Shown here: piece after piece, positions 1 to 4,310 of the stretch
Numbering within the stretch: position 1 is the first letter of the stretch
Layout of the letters: every line of letters starts with the position of its first letter
Assembly (NCBI GenBank): GCA_045107005.1
Contig: JBGCFP010000130.1
Coordinates: forward strand, 1-10,316
DNA: 10,316 nt
Direction of reading: 5' to 3'
Source: JBCCMA01 sp045107005
GTDB taxonomy: Bacteria; Pseudomonadota; Gammaproteobacteria; Steroidobacterales; JBCCMA01
Made by a program: the position numbers and the translations under genes
The notes under the pieces: model-generated
What the model was told of the DNA's origin: nothing
What the model saw: the letters and a program-made list of their open reading frames with translations, nothing else
Databases searched by the model: none

Positions 1-76
1 TTGCGGGTTTCTCGGGAAGCTTCTTTTTTGCAATCGGCACGTCGGAGACGTGTTGCATTAAACAGGTTTCAGGCAT
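1..76 (-). CDS. 5' end of an unrecognised leftward gene, possibly an island integrase
   Basis: An open frame runs leftward from an ATG at 74-76 to the window edge, giving 25 codons (begins MPETCLMQHVSDV, with a basic KKKLPEKP stretch near the end). A good Shine-Dalgarno sequence, AGGGAG, lies 7 nt upstream of the ATG (84-89), which is why I accept so short a frame. The piece is too short to place in a family. Its setting gives the only hint: it is the first gene beyond the 3' end of ssrA on the same strand, where integrases of tmRNA-targeted islands commonly lie, and the GGGGGTAT repeats at 1322-1372 would sit just before it if the IS at 94-1321 were removed. The IS lies only about 18 bp before the start codon, so it separates the gene from any native promoter. 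Transcription could now come from the IS, whose genes run the same way. The integrase identity is inference. Confidence 0.45.
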   Translation of the reverse strand, partial: MPETCLMQHVSDVPIAKKKLPEKPA

Positions 77-93
77 GACTTAACTCCCTATGG

Positions 94-117
94 GGGTTCT
101 ACCCCGTTTCCACGGAC
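94..117 (+). repeat. Left terminal inverted repeat of the IS
   Basis: This 24-bp segment begins GGGTTCTACCCC and ends CCACGGAC. It is an exact reverse complement of 1298-1321. It lies beyond the orfB stop codon and marks the orfB-side end of the element. Confidence 0.9.
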
Positions 118-122
118 GGTTT

Positions 123-1013
123 TTAACAGGCGGAAAATGCCTGATCTTTCTTCGCGACTCTACGTCGCATTCTCGGGTTGTGAAAACGCTCGATGTAGTT
201 AAACACATCCGCTCTGCCTTCGTCCCGGGTTCGATAGCGACGACGATTGACTCGCTCACGTTTGAGCACGCCAAAAAAGCCCTCGCACGCCGCGTTGTCT
301 CCGCAATGGCCAACGGCACTCATCGAGCAGATCAGCGTGTGGCGCTTTAGAAAACGCTGATAGTCGCCACTGCGAAACTGGCTTCCGCGATCAGAATGCA
401 GGATCACCGACCATCCTCCCTCGCGCTGCCATATCGCCATCTCAACGGCCTGAAGCACCATCTGGCGATCTTGTCGATGATGCATTGACCAACCGATCAC
501 TAGCTTGCTGAACAGGTCGATGACGACACACAAGAACAGTTTGCCTTCATTGGTCTTCAACTCGGTTATGTCTGTCACCCACTTGGTCTCCGGCTCCAGT
601 GCACGAAAATCTCTTTGCAGATGATTACGGATACCTGTTGGCGTCGCAGCCGGTCGGCCACGTTGGCCCCGTCGCTTCTTACGCGGCCAACCCTGAAGGC
701 CTTCAACGCGCATTAGGCGAGCGATCCTGTTCTTGCTGGCCGTCTCGCCTTCCTCAATCAGATCCTCATGCATGCGCGGTGCGCCAATGACGCCCTGACT
801 ATCCTCATGGATCTGCCGGATGCGCTTGAGTAGCCGTTCGTTATCGATCTGACGTCCGTTCGGCGGGCGACTCTGCCAGTCGTAGTAACCGCTGGCTGAG
901 ACGCACAAAAGCCGGCACATCATGCGTACGGGAAACTGACCGCGACAACGCTCGATCGCCTGATACTTCAGGACGACTCCGTGGCAAAGTACGTTGCCGC
1001 ATCGCGCAAAAAA
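123..1013 (-). CDS. IS3-family transposase orfB (DDE catalytic domain)
   Basis: This frame lies -1 relative to orfA and is open from the slippery heptamer at 1007-1013 to a TAA at 123-125. IS3 elements make the active OrfAB transposase by programmed -1 frameshifting at such a site, so the frame needs no start of its own; the first ATG (921-923) has no ribosome binding site. It begins with a short linker, then a helical region (MMCRLLCVSASGYYDW) and the rve integrase core. Counting from that ATG, the catalytic residues are D118 (WVTDITEL), D178 (ILHSDRGSQF) and E214 (NAACEGFF), with 35 residues between the second D and the E, which is the family signature. The C-terminus is NPRMRRRVAKKDQAFSAC. 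After the TAA the same frame reads KPSVETG and stops again, which looks like the natural tail, so the TAA is probably a late nonsense mutation. Because orfA is frameshifted, the fusion cannot be made. Confidence 0.85.
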   Translation of the reverse strand, partial: FFARCGNVLCHGVVLKYQAIERCRGQFPVRMMCRLLCVSASGYYDWQSRPPNGRQIDNERLLKRIRQIHEDSQGVIGAPRMHEDLIEEGETASKNRIARLMRVEGLQGWPRKKRRGQRGRPAATPTGIRNHLQRDFRALEPETKWVTDITELKTNEGKLFLCVVIDLFSKLVIGWSMHHRQDRQMVLQAVEMAIWQREGGWSVILHSDRGSQFRSGDYQRFLKRHTLICSMSAVGHCGDNAACEGFFGVLKRERVNRRRYRTRDEGRADVFNYIERFHNPRMRRRVAKKDQAFSAC

Positions 1014-1256
1014 TCCCGTTCCTTCTTCACGCGAGCAAGCTCACGCTTCGGCCCTGCTACCTCCTCATCCCGGGGCTTGCCCGACCAACCAAAAGCATGG
1101 CGAACTTCGGCCTGCGCCTCGCGCTTCCAACGGCTCACCAGGTTCGCACCAATGCCTAGGCTCGCGGGCGACCTGAGCGCAGCTCACACCCGGTTGGCTG
1201 GCCTGCTCCACAGCGCCTTGCTTGAACTCGGCACTAAACTGTCTTTTCTTCGACAT
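968..1256 (-). pseudogene. IS3-family orfA, frameshifted
   Basis: The ATG at 1254-1256 follows a strong AAGGAG site (1264-1269). The protein starts MSKKRQFSAEFKQGAVEQA and continues SCAQVARE, the first part of the helix-turn-helix protein that binds the IS ends. At 1159-1160 one base too many (GAGCCTAGG where the family frame needs GAGCTAGG) throws translation out of frame, and it stops at 1065 after 63 residues. In the other frame the family sequence resumes at once (LGIGANLVSRWKREA) and runs on to RELARVKKERDFL and a TGA at 968-970. The 289-bp span equals 96 codons plus one base, as expected for a single-base insertion. An intact OrfA would have been 95 residues. The slippery heptamer for the fusion protein at 1007-1013 is still present but is out of reach of the disrupted frame. 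Confidence 0.85.
1007..1013 (-). promoter_or_regulatory. Slippery heptamer T TTT TTG for -1 frameshifting
   Basis: Read on the minus strand in the orfA frame, the codons are GAT TTT TTG, so the tRNAs can slip back one base onto TTT TTT. Translation then continues in the orfB frame without a stop. Position, phase and distance from the orfA stop (968-970) all suit the IS3 OrfAB mechanism. That it works is inferred from the family. Confidence 0.7.
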
Positions 1257-1263
1257 GACGACA

Positions 1264-1269
1264 CTCCTT
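1264..1269 (-). promoter_or_regulatory. Ribosome binding site of IS orfA
   Basis: AAGGAG on the minus strand, 7 nt upstream of the ATG at 1254-1256. It fixes the orfA start. Confidence 0.7.
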
Positions 1270-1297
1270 TATGCCCATTATCGGGCTTTTTTAAAGT

Positions 1298-1321
1298 GTC
1301 CGTGGAAACGGGGTAGAACCC
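1298..1321 (-). repeat. Right terminal inverted repeat of the IS
   Basis: This is the partner of the repeat at 94-117, matching it exactly over 24 bp. It lies about 40 bp upstream of the orfA start codon, so it overlaps the expected promoter region of the transposase, as is usual in IS3 elements. Confidence 0.9.
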
Positions 1322-1372
1322 GGGGGTATTTTCAAATCCGAGAATTTTATACCCCCAAAAATACCCCCAAAA
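1322..1372. repeat. GGGGGTAT repeat cluster in the ssrA 3' flank
   Basis: A 12-bp unit, ATACCCCCAAAA, occurs twice head to tail (1349-1360 and 1361-1372) with no mismatch. A third copy in the opposite orientation, GGGGGTATTTT, lies at 1322-1332, directly against the IS end. Clusters of this kind resemble arm-type binding sites or directly repeated operators near integrase genes. That reading is inference, supported by the position between the ssrA 3' end and a leftward gene start. The rest of 1373-1446 shows no gene, RNA or clear repeat. Confidence 0.7.
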
Positions 1373-1446
1373 GTCGTGAAAAGGCCAGTTATGTCCAGAT
1401 ATGGCGAGAAAGATCGGTTTGAATTCCAAGCAACTGAATTAAACAC

Positions 1447-1471
1447 AAAAAAAGCGCCACAATGGGCGCTT
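1447..1471 (-). terminator. Rho-independent terminator of ssrA
   Basis: On the minus strand a 7-bp stem (AAGCGCC with GGCGCTT, 1465-1471 and 1452-1458) with a 6-nt loop runs into a run of T (1447-1453). It lies about 35 nt beyond the mature CCA end of tmRNA, where the ssrA transcript should end before 3' trimming. Confidence 0.85.
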
Positions 1472-1505
1472 CTTAAGAGTTTTCAATGGCCTGAAAACCG
1501 AGAAA

Positions 1506-1868
1506 TGGTGGAGGTGGCGGGAATCGAACCCGCGTCCGAATGTCCTCCGCCTTAAGGTCTACATGCTTATTCCATCTTTAATCTCGCGGCAAACAACCCG
1601 ATGGGCAGGGCAAGTCGACCGCCAGCTCAGTACTTTTTTAGCAGTTCGGCCCTAAGCAAGCTTCCCGTGCGATCTTGTGAGGATGACCTCTGGAATCCAC
1701 ATGCACAAGCACATAATGGTCAGAGGACACTAAAACTGGTGTTTAAGCAGCTAGTGCGTAGTTGTCGTCGTTGGCAACTAAAAGTTTTGCAGCATTTTTT
1801 AACGAGGTTATCTACCCCTCGGCATGCACTCAAGGTTTTGTGACCTCCGTCGAAACCAGGACACCCCC
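1506..1868 (-). ncRNA. ssrA: Transfer-messenger RNA (tmRNA)
   Basis: tmRNA rescues ribosomes stalled on broken mRNAs: it acts first as an alanyl-tRNA, then as a template for a degradation tag. The 5' end GGGGGTG (from 1868) pairs with CACCTCC just before the ACCA end (1506) to form the acceptor stem, with one G-U pair. The T-arm GGGTTCGATTCCCGCC and the 5' motif GGTTTCGACGG are typical. The tag frame runs from GCC at 1775 to TAA at 1743 and encodes ANDDNYALAA. The resulting 363 nt equals the length of E. coli tmRNA. CCA is encoded. smpB, its protein partner, is the next gene upstream on the same strand. The 3' end faces the accessory DNA at 1-1505, in keeping with its known use as an integration site. 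Confidence 0.97.
1743..1775 (-). other. tmRNA tag reading frame (ANDDNYALAA)
   Basis: The resume codon GCC is followed by AAC GAC GAC AAC TAC GCA CTA GCT GCT TAA. The tag ends in the ALAA degron recognised by ClpXP and related proteases. It differs from the E. coli tag (ANDENYALAA) only by D for E at the fourth residue and matches the form known from Pseudomonas. Confidence 0.95.
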
Positions 1869-1924
1869 GTAAGTGATTGGCGTTCAGTCTAACGGCAGTT
1901 TGTGCAGCGCGCCAGTGAACACGT

Positions 1925-1954
1925 CGTATATTGTGCGCAGCGCGCAAAATTCAA
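1925..1954 (-). promoter_or_regulatory. Possible ssrA promoter
   Basis: On the minus strand TTGAAT (1949-1954), an 18-nt spacer and TATACG (1925-1930) form a weak sigma70-type promoter about 55 nt upstream of the mature tmRNA 5' end, which would require 5' processing by RNase P. The spacer contains a small GC-rich hairpin (TGCGC/GCGCA), which could instead be the end of the smpB transcript. I see no better promoter in 1869-1966. Confidence 0.3.
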
Positions 1955-1966
1955 GGGGAGGGCGGA

Positions 1967-2446
1967 TCAACCGCTTTTGAGAATCCGCTGCTTTTGCCGA
2001 TTCCAGTCGCGATCCTTCTCGGTCGTGCGCTTGTCGTGCTGTTTCTTACCCTTGGCTAGCCCAACGTCGAGCTTCGCCCGGCCCTTGGACCAGTGCAGCG
2101 CCAGCGGCACCAATGTGTAGCCTTTGCGCTCAACATTCCCGATCAGCGTGTCCAGCTCGCGGCGGTGCATCAAAAGTTTGCGCGGGCGCAGCGGCTCGGC
2201 GTGTACGTGGGTCGAAGCGGTGGGTAGCGGCGTAATATGGGCACCCACGAGCCACGCTTCGTTGTTCTGAATGATGACGTACGACTCTTTTATCTGCGCT
2301 TTGCCCTCACGCATGCTTTTGACTTCCCAGCCCTGCAGCGCAATACCGGCCTCGGTCGTGCTCTCTATAAAGAAGTCAAAACGCGCCTTTTTATTCAGCG
2401 CGATGATCTTCTCCGGGGCTCTGGAATGTTTGGGACTCTTTGCCAT
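1967..2446 (-). CDS. smpB: SsrA-binding protein SmpB
   Basis: SmpB binds the tRNA-like part of tmRNA and fills the decoding centre of stalled ribosomes. The protein is 159 residues, the usual length (E. coli 160). It shows the OB-fold core with KKARFDFFIESTTEAGIALQGWEVKS near the N-terminus, AWLVGAHITP in the middle, and RKLLMHRRELDTLIG. The C-terminus is basic (GKKQHDKRTTEKDRDWNRQKQRIL), matching the tail that forms a helix in the empty mRNA channel. I chose the ATG at 2444-2446 (MAKSPKHSR) over an upstream in-frame ATG at 2551 because family members start here. There is no Shine-Dalgarno sequence before it; instead a perfect TATAAT lies 6 nt upstream. It precedes ssrA on the same strand with a 98-bp gap, an arrangement shared by many bacteria. 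Confidence 0.96.
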   Translation of the reverse strand: MAKSPKHSRAPEKIIALNKKARFDFFIESTTEAGIALQGWEVKSMREGKAQIKESYVIIQNNEAWLVGAHITPLPTASTHVHAEPLRPRKLLMHRRELDTLIGNVERKGYTLVPLALHWSKGRAKLDVGLAKGKKQHDKRTTEKDRDWNRQKQRILKSG

Positions 2447-2452
2447 CGGGCG

Positions 2453-2458
2453 ATTATA
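2453..2458 (-). promoter_or_regulatory. TATAAT box 6 nt before the smpB start codon
   Basis: On the minus strand the sequence reads TATAAT CGCCCG ATG. Transcription normally starts about 7 nt beyond a -10 box, which here is the A of the start codon. No convincing -35 element lies 16-18 nt upstream. If active, it would give an smpB mRNA with no leader. Confidence 0.45.
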
Positions 2459-2505
2459 GGCCAATATGACGGCACAAACCCGGTCCACGCGCCCGCCGCC
2501 GATAG

Positions 2506-2534
2506 TTGAGCGGGCACCGTATTTGCCGCACAAT
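2506..2534 (+). promoter_or_regulatory. Possible ratA-rnfH promoter
   Basis: TTGAGC (2506-2511), a 17-nt spacer and CACAAT (2529-2534) match the sigma70 consensus at 4 of 6 bases in each element. It lies about 110 bp before ratA and just before the short ORF at 2576-2638. It is the best candidate in the 195-bp gap between smpB and ratA. Confidence 0.33.
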
Positions 2535-2575
2535 CCGCGGCAGTTCGCCAACCAATCGATGTGGAAAACAACAAT

Positions 2576-2638
2576 ATGACCAAGAGAACGTCACTACTTG
2601 CCATCTTTGGCAACGCGATGATCGAGGCGTTCGGCTAG
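2576..2638 (+). CDS. Possible 20-residue leader ORF before ratA
   Basis: The frame ATG ACC AAG ... TTC GGC TAG encodes MTKRTSLLAIFGNAMIEAFG. Its stop codon is followed by only three bases before the ratA ATG, so ribosomes ending here could restart on ratA. A weak purine stretch (GGAAAA) lies about 10 nt before the ATG. The ratA Shine-Dalgarno candidate (GAGG, 2624-2627) lies inside this ORF. A small inverted repeat, TTGCC-N6-GGCAA (2598-2613), also lies inside it. Without conservation data this may be a chance frame. Confidence 0.25.
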   Translation: MTKRTSLLAIFGNAMIEAFG

Positions 2639-2641
2639 ACA

Positions 2642-3070
2642 ATGCCAACGGTTCTGCGCGATGTCTCTGTCCCGCACGAGCGCGCGCAGATGTTCGAACT
2701 GGTCAGCGACGTCGAGCGCTATCCGGAGTTTTTACCCTGGTGTAACGCGGCCAAGATTCTGACGCGTGAGGACAACGAACTGACCGCCACGCTGCTGCTG
2801 TCGCGGGCTGGTGTGCAAAGCCGCTTTTCGACACGCAATCGCTCGATCGAAGATCGTCAAATCGACATCGAGCTGCTGGACGGCCCGTTCGATCACCTGC
2901 GCGGACGGTGGAAATTCGAAGCGCTTGAGGCACGCACCCGCGTTTCCCTGGAACTGCGTTATCAGTTTTCAAATCCCATGTTCGGTTTTCTGTTTTCCGG
3001 CGCCGTCGAAGATGTGGCCAGCGATTTGATCAAGGCTTTCAAGCGCCGCGCTGACGACGTCTATGTCTGA
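2642..3070 (+). CDS. ratA: RatA, START-domain (polyketide cyclase/COQ10-like) protein
   Basis: RatA is a small cytoplasmic START/Bet v1-like protein. In E. coli it is reported as a toxin that binds 50S subunits and blocks 70S formation; its relatives (COQ10) bind ubiquinone, so its true role is debated. The 142-residue protein matches the family along its length: VPHERAQMFELVSDVERYPEFLPWC near the N-terminus, the central LLDGPFDHLRGRWKF, and the C-terminal helix FSGAVEDVASDLIKAFKRRADDVY. The ATG at 2642 is the usual family start; the Shine-Dalgarno match (GAGG, about 14 nt away) is weak. rnfH begins inside its last codons, so the two are one translational unit, as in many gammaproteobacteria. 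The divergent neighbour is smpB. Confidence 0.94.
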   Translation: MPTVLRDVSVPHERAQMFELVSDVERYPEFLPWCNAAKILTREDNELTATLLLSRAGVQSRFSTRNRSIEDRQIDIELLDGPFDHLRGRWKFEALEARTRVSLELRYQFSNPMFGFLFSGAVEDVASDLIKAFKRRADDVYV

Positions 3071-3383
3071 CGCCGCAGTCTTGATCAACGTCGAAGTGGC
3101 CTATGCGCTGCCGGCGACGCAGCAGACGTTCGCGTTACGCGTAGCGCTCGGAACCACGGCGGGTGCTGCCGTCGAGCACATTGCCGCGCAGCTTCCCGAG
3201 GCCTATCCCACCGATGATCTTGGCGTTTTCGGGCGTCGTGTGAAGCCGGATCAAGTACTGGAAGAGGGCGATCGAGTGGAGCTGTACCGACCGCTGACGG
3301 CCGATCCAAAGACCGTGCGTCGTGAGCTCGCGCTACTGGGCAAATCCATGGGCAAGAAGCAAAAAAACGTCCAGTCAGAATAG
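3063..3383 (+). CDS. rnfH: RnfH family ubiquitin-like protein
   Basis: RnfH is a small protein with a ubiquitin-like (beta-grasp) fold, a member of UPF0125. Its biochemical role is not established; E. coli literature pairs it with RatA as a possible antitoxin, and its name comes from linkage to rnf electron-transport genes elsewhere. The 106 residues carry the family pattern VEVAYALPATQQ at the N-terminus, VGVFGRR-like LGVFGRRVKPDQVLEEGDRVELYRPL in the second half, and TADPKTVRRE. The tail is lysine rich (GKSMGKKQKN). The ATG at 3063-3065 overlaps the ratA stop (3068-3070) by 8 bp. The stop at 3381-3383 directly abuts the stop of bamE on the other strand. Confidence 0.93.
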   Translation: MSDAAVLINVEVAYALPATQQTFALRVALGTTAGAAVEHIAAQLPEAYPTDDLGVFGRRVKPDQVLEEGDRVELYRPLTADPKTVRRELALLGKSMGKKQKNVQSE

Positions 3384-3767
3384 CTAGTCCGCGGTTTCGT
3401 TTTCTTCTTCTTCTACCGGCGGGACGTAGTCATCCGGATAGTCGATTTTCTCGACGGTATCGCCGTCAAAAAATATCGTCATGTTGCGCAACGACGTCTG
3501 GTCGGTGCGGCCGTTGCGATAGGAGAAAACGTAGTCCCAGCGTTCAGGGTGGAAGGCATCCTGCACGATCGGGCTGCCCATCAAAAACTGCACCTGACGC
3601 TTGGTCATGCCCACTTTGAGCTGTGCCAGCTTCTCGTTCTTGATGTAATTGCCCTGCTGGACATTAATCTTGTAAACGCCGCAGCCGGACTGCGTCATAA
3701 CAGCGGCCAGCGCAAGCAGCGCGGCCAGCGATTTGATATAATTGCGAATCACGTTCATCGATACCAT
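3384..3767 (-). CDS. bamE: Outer membrane assembly lipoprotein BamE (SmpA/OmlA)
   Basis: BamE is a small lipoprotein of the BAM complex, which inserts beta-barrel proteins into the outer membrane. The 127-residue protein has a signal peptide with a hydrophobic stretch (LAALLALAAVMT) and a candidate lipidation site at C29 (QSGCG). The mature part shows the SmpA/OmlA motifs VYKINVQQGN, LKVGMTKRQVQFLMGSP, HPERWDYVFSY and TIFFDGD. The tail is unusually acidic (PPVEEEENETAD). The lipobox is odd because Q rather than L, V or I lies at -3. Start codons at 3767 and 3758 are both possible; neither has a clear ribosome binding site, and the second would give MNVIRNYIKS, an ordinary signal peptide n-region. 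It is divergent from fur, as in Pseudomonas, and converges on rnfH with no gap. Confidence 0.94.
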   Translation of the reverse strand: MVSMNVIRNYIKSLAALLALAAVMTQSGCGVYKINVQQGNYIKNEKLAQLKVGMTKRQVQFLMGSPIVQDAFHPERWDYVFSYRNGRTDQTSLRNMTIFFDGDTVEKIDYPDDYVPPVEEEENETAD

Positions 3768-3815
3768 TAGGGTCGTTCAGAGCGAAAAAATTCCGCTGAT
3801 CTTTCAAGCGGCGTG

Positions 3816-3823
3816 ACTATACA
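3816..3823. promoter_or_regulatory. Overlapping -10 elements of divergent bamE and fur
   Basis: ACTATACA reads TATACA rightward (3818-3823), about 27 bp before the fur ATG, and TATAGT leftward (3816-3821), about 49 bp before the bamE start. Only weak -35 matches exist (CTGATC at 3796-3801, 16 nt from TATACA, for fur). If both are used, RNA polymerase binding would be mutually exclusive. I see no clear Fur-box palindrome in the 82-bp gap. Confidence 0.33.
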
Positions 3824-3849
3824 CCAACCCAGCGGTGATCCAGACATTC

Positions 3850-4272
3850 ATGGTACCCGATACCCAAAGCAGCGACTTACGGAAGGCTGGCCTCAAGGTC
3901 ACACTCCCACGCGTCAAGATTCTGAATATTCTGGAGGAAAACCCCCAGCGCCACCTGAGCGCAGAAGATGTGTTCAAGGCGCTGATGGAATCGGGCGACG
4001 ATATCGGCCTGGCCACGGTGTATCGGGTCCTCACGCAGTTTGAGACGGCCGGGCTGGTCACGCGGCACAATTTTGAGGGCGGCCATTCGGTGTTCGAGCT
4101 GGACGAAGGCGGCCACCACGATCACATGGTCTGCGTCGAAACCGGCGACGTGATCGAGTTTGTCAGCGAGGAAATTGAGCGCCTGCAGCACGAGATCGCC
4201 GAGAAGCACGGCTACGAGCTTACCGACCACAATCTGGTGCTCTACGTCAGGCCCAAAATCACCAAGACCTGA
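3850..4272 (+). CDS. fur: Ferric uptake regulator Fur
   Basis: Fur is the cytoplasmic Fe(II)-dependent repressor of iron-uptake genes. From the ATG at 3850 the protein is 140 residues. The N-terminal winged helix is clear (LRKAGLKVTLPRVKIL, then SAEDVFKAL and the recognition region IGLATVYRVLTQFETAGLVTRHNFEGGHSVFEL is split over residues 52-84). The dimerisation and metal domain contains HHDHMVC (89-95). Where E. coli has CLDC, this protein has C95-VE-T98, and no other cysteine exists, so the structural Cys4 zinc site is absent; the same change is known in Pseudomonas aeruginosa Fur, which is functional. An in-frame GTG at 3835 would add five residues; I preferred 3850 because MVPDTQSSDLRKAG fits family length better. 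No strong ribosome binding site decides it. It converges on recN with a 23-bp gap. Confidence 0.95.
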   Translation: MVPDTQSSDLRKAGLKVTLPRVKILNILEENPQRHLSAEDVFKALMESGDDIGLATVYRVLTQFETAGLVTRHNFEGGHSVFELDEGGHHDHMVCVETGDVIEFVSEEIERLQHEIAEKHGYELTDHNLVLYVRPKITKT

Positions 4273-4280
4273 ATTCGCTG

Positions 4281-4310
4281 GCGGCGACGCGCCGCTCAGC
4301 CGGTCTTTTT
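4281..4310 (+). terminator. Weak candidate terminator for fur
   Basis: A 5-bp GC stem (GCGGC at 4281-4285 with GCCGC at 4291-4295) is followed, after about 10 nt, by TTTTT at 4306-4310. The gap between stem and T-run is longer than in a standard intrinsic terminator, and the T-run lies inside the recN coding end, so this is uncertain. Confidence 0.25.

Larger units (their letters stand above)
94..1321 (-). mobile_element. IS3-family insertion sequence, about 1.23 kb, decayed
   Basis: The element is bounded by perfect 24-bp inverted repeats (94-117 and 1298-1321) and contains the two overlapping reading frames typical of the IS3 family: an orfA with a helix-turn-helix, and in the -1 frame an orfB with a DDE integrase core. 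The length suits the family. Both genes read leftward. orfA has a one-base frameshift and orfB stops shortly before the terminal repeat, so the copy is probably inactive on its own. No clean 3-4 bp target duplication can be read because both edges fall in runs of G (92-96 and 1322-1326); a duplication of 2-3 bases is compatible. The element lies between the ssrA 3' flank and an unknown gene start. Confidence 0.92.

Noticed and set aside
38..52. Inverted repeat CACGTC-GGA-GACGTG
   Set aside because: It lies inside the reading frame starting at 76; a 6-bp palindrome in GC-rich coding DNA is not enough to propose an operator.
90..350. Rightward reading frame across the IS end
   Set aside because: It is antisense to the orfB end and crosses the terminal repeat; it resembles no family and has no ribosome binding site.
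1322..1372. CRISPR-like array from the GGGGGTAT repeats
   Set aside because: The units are 12 bp, adjacent without spacers, and one is inverted, so this is not a CRISPR.
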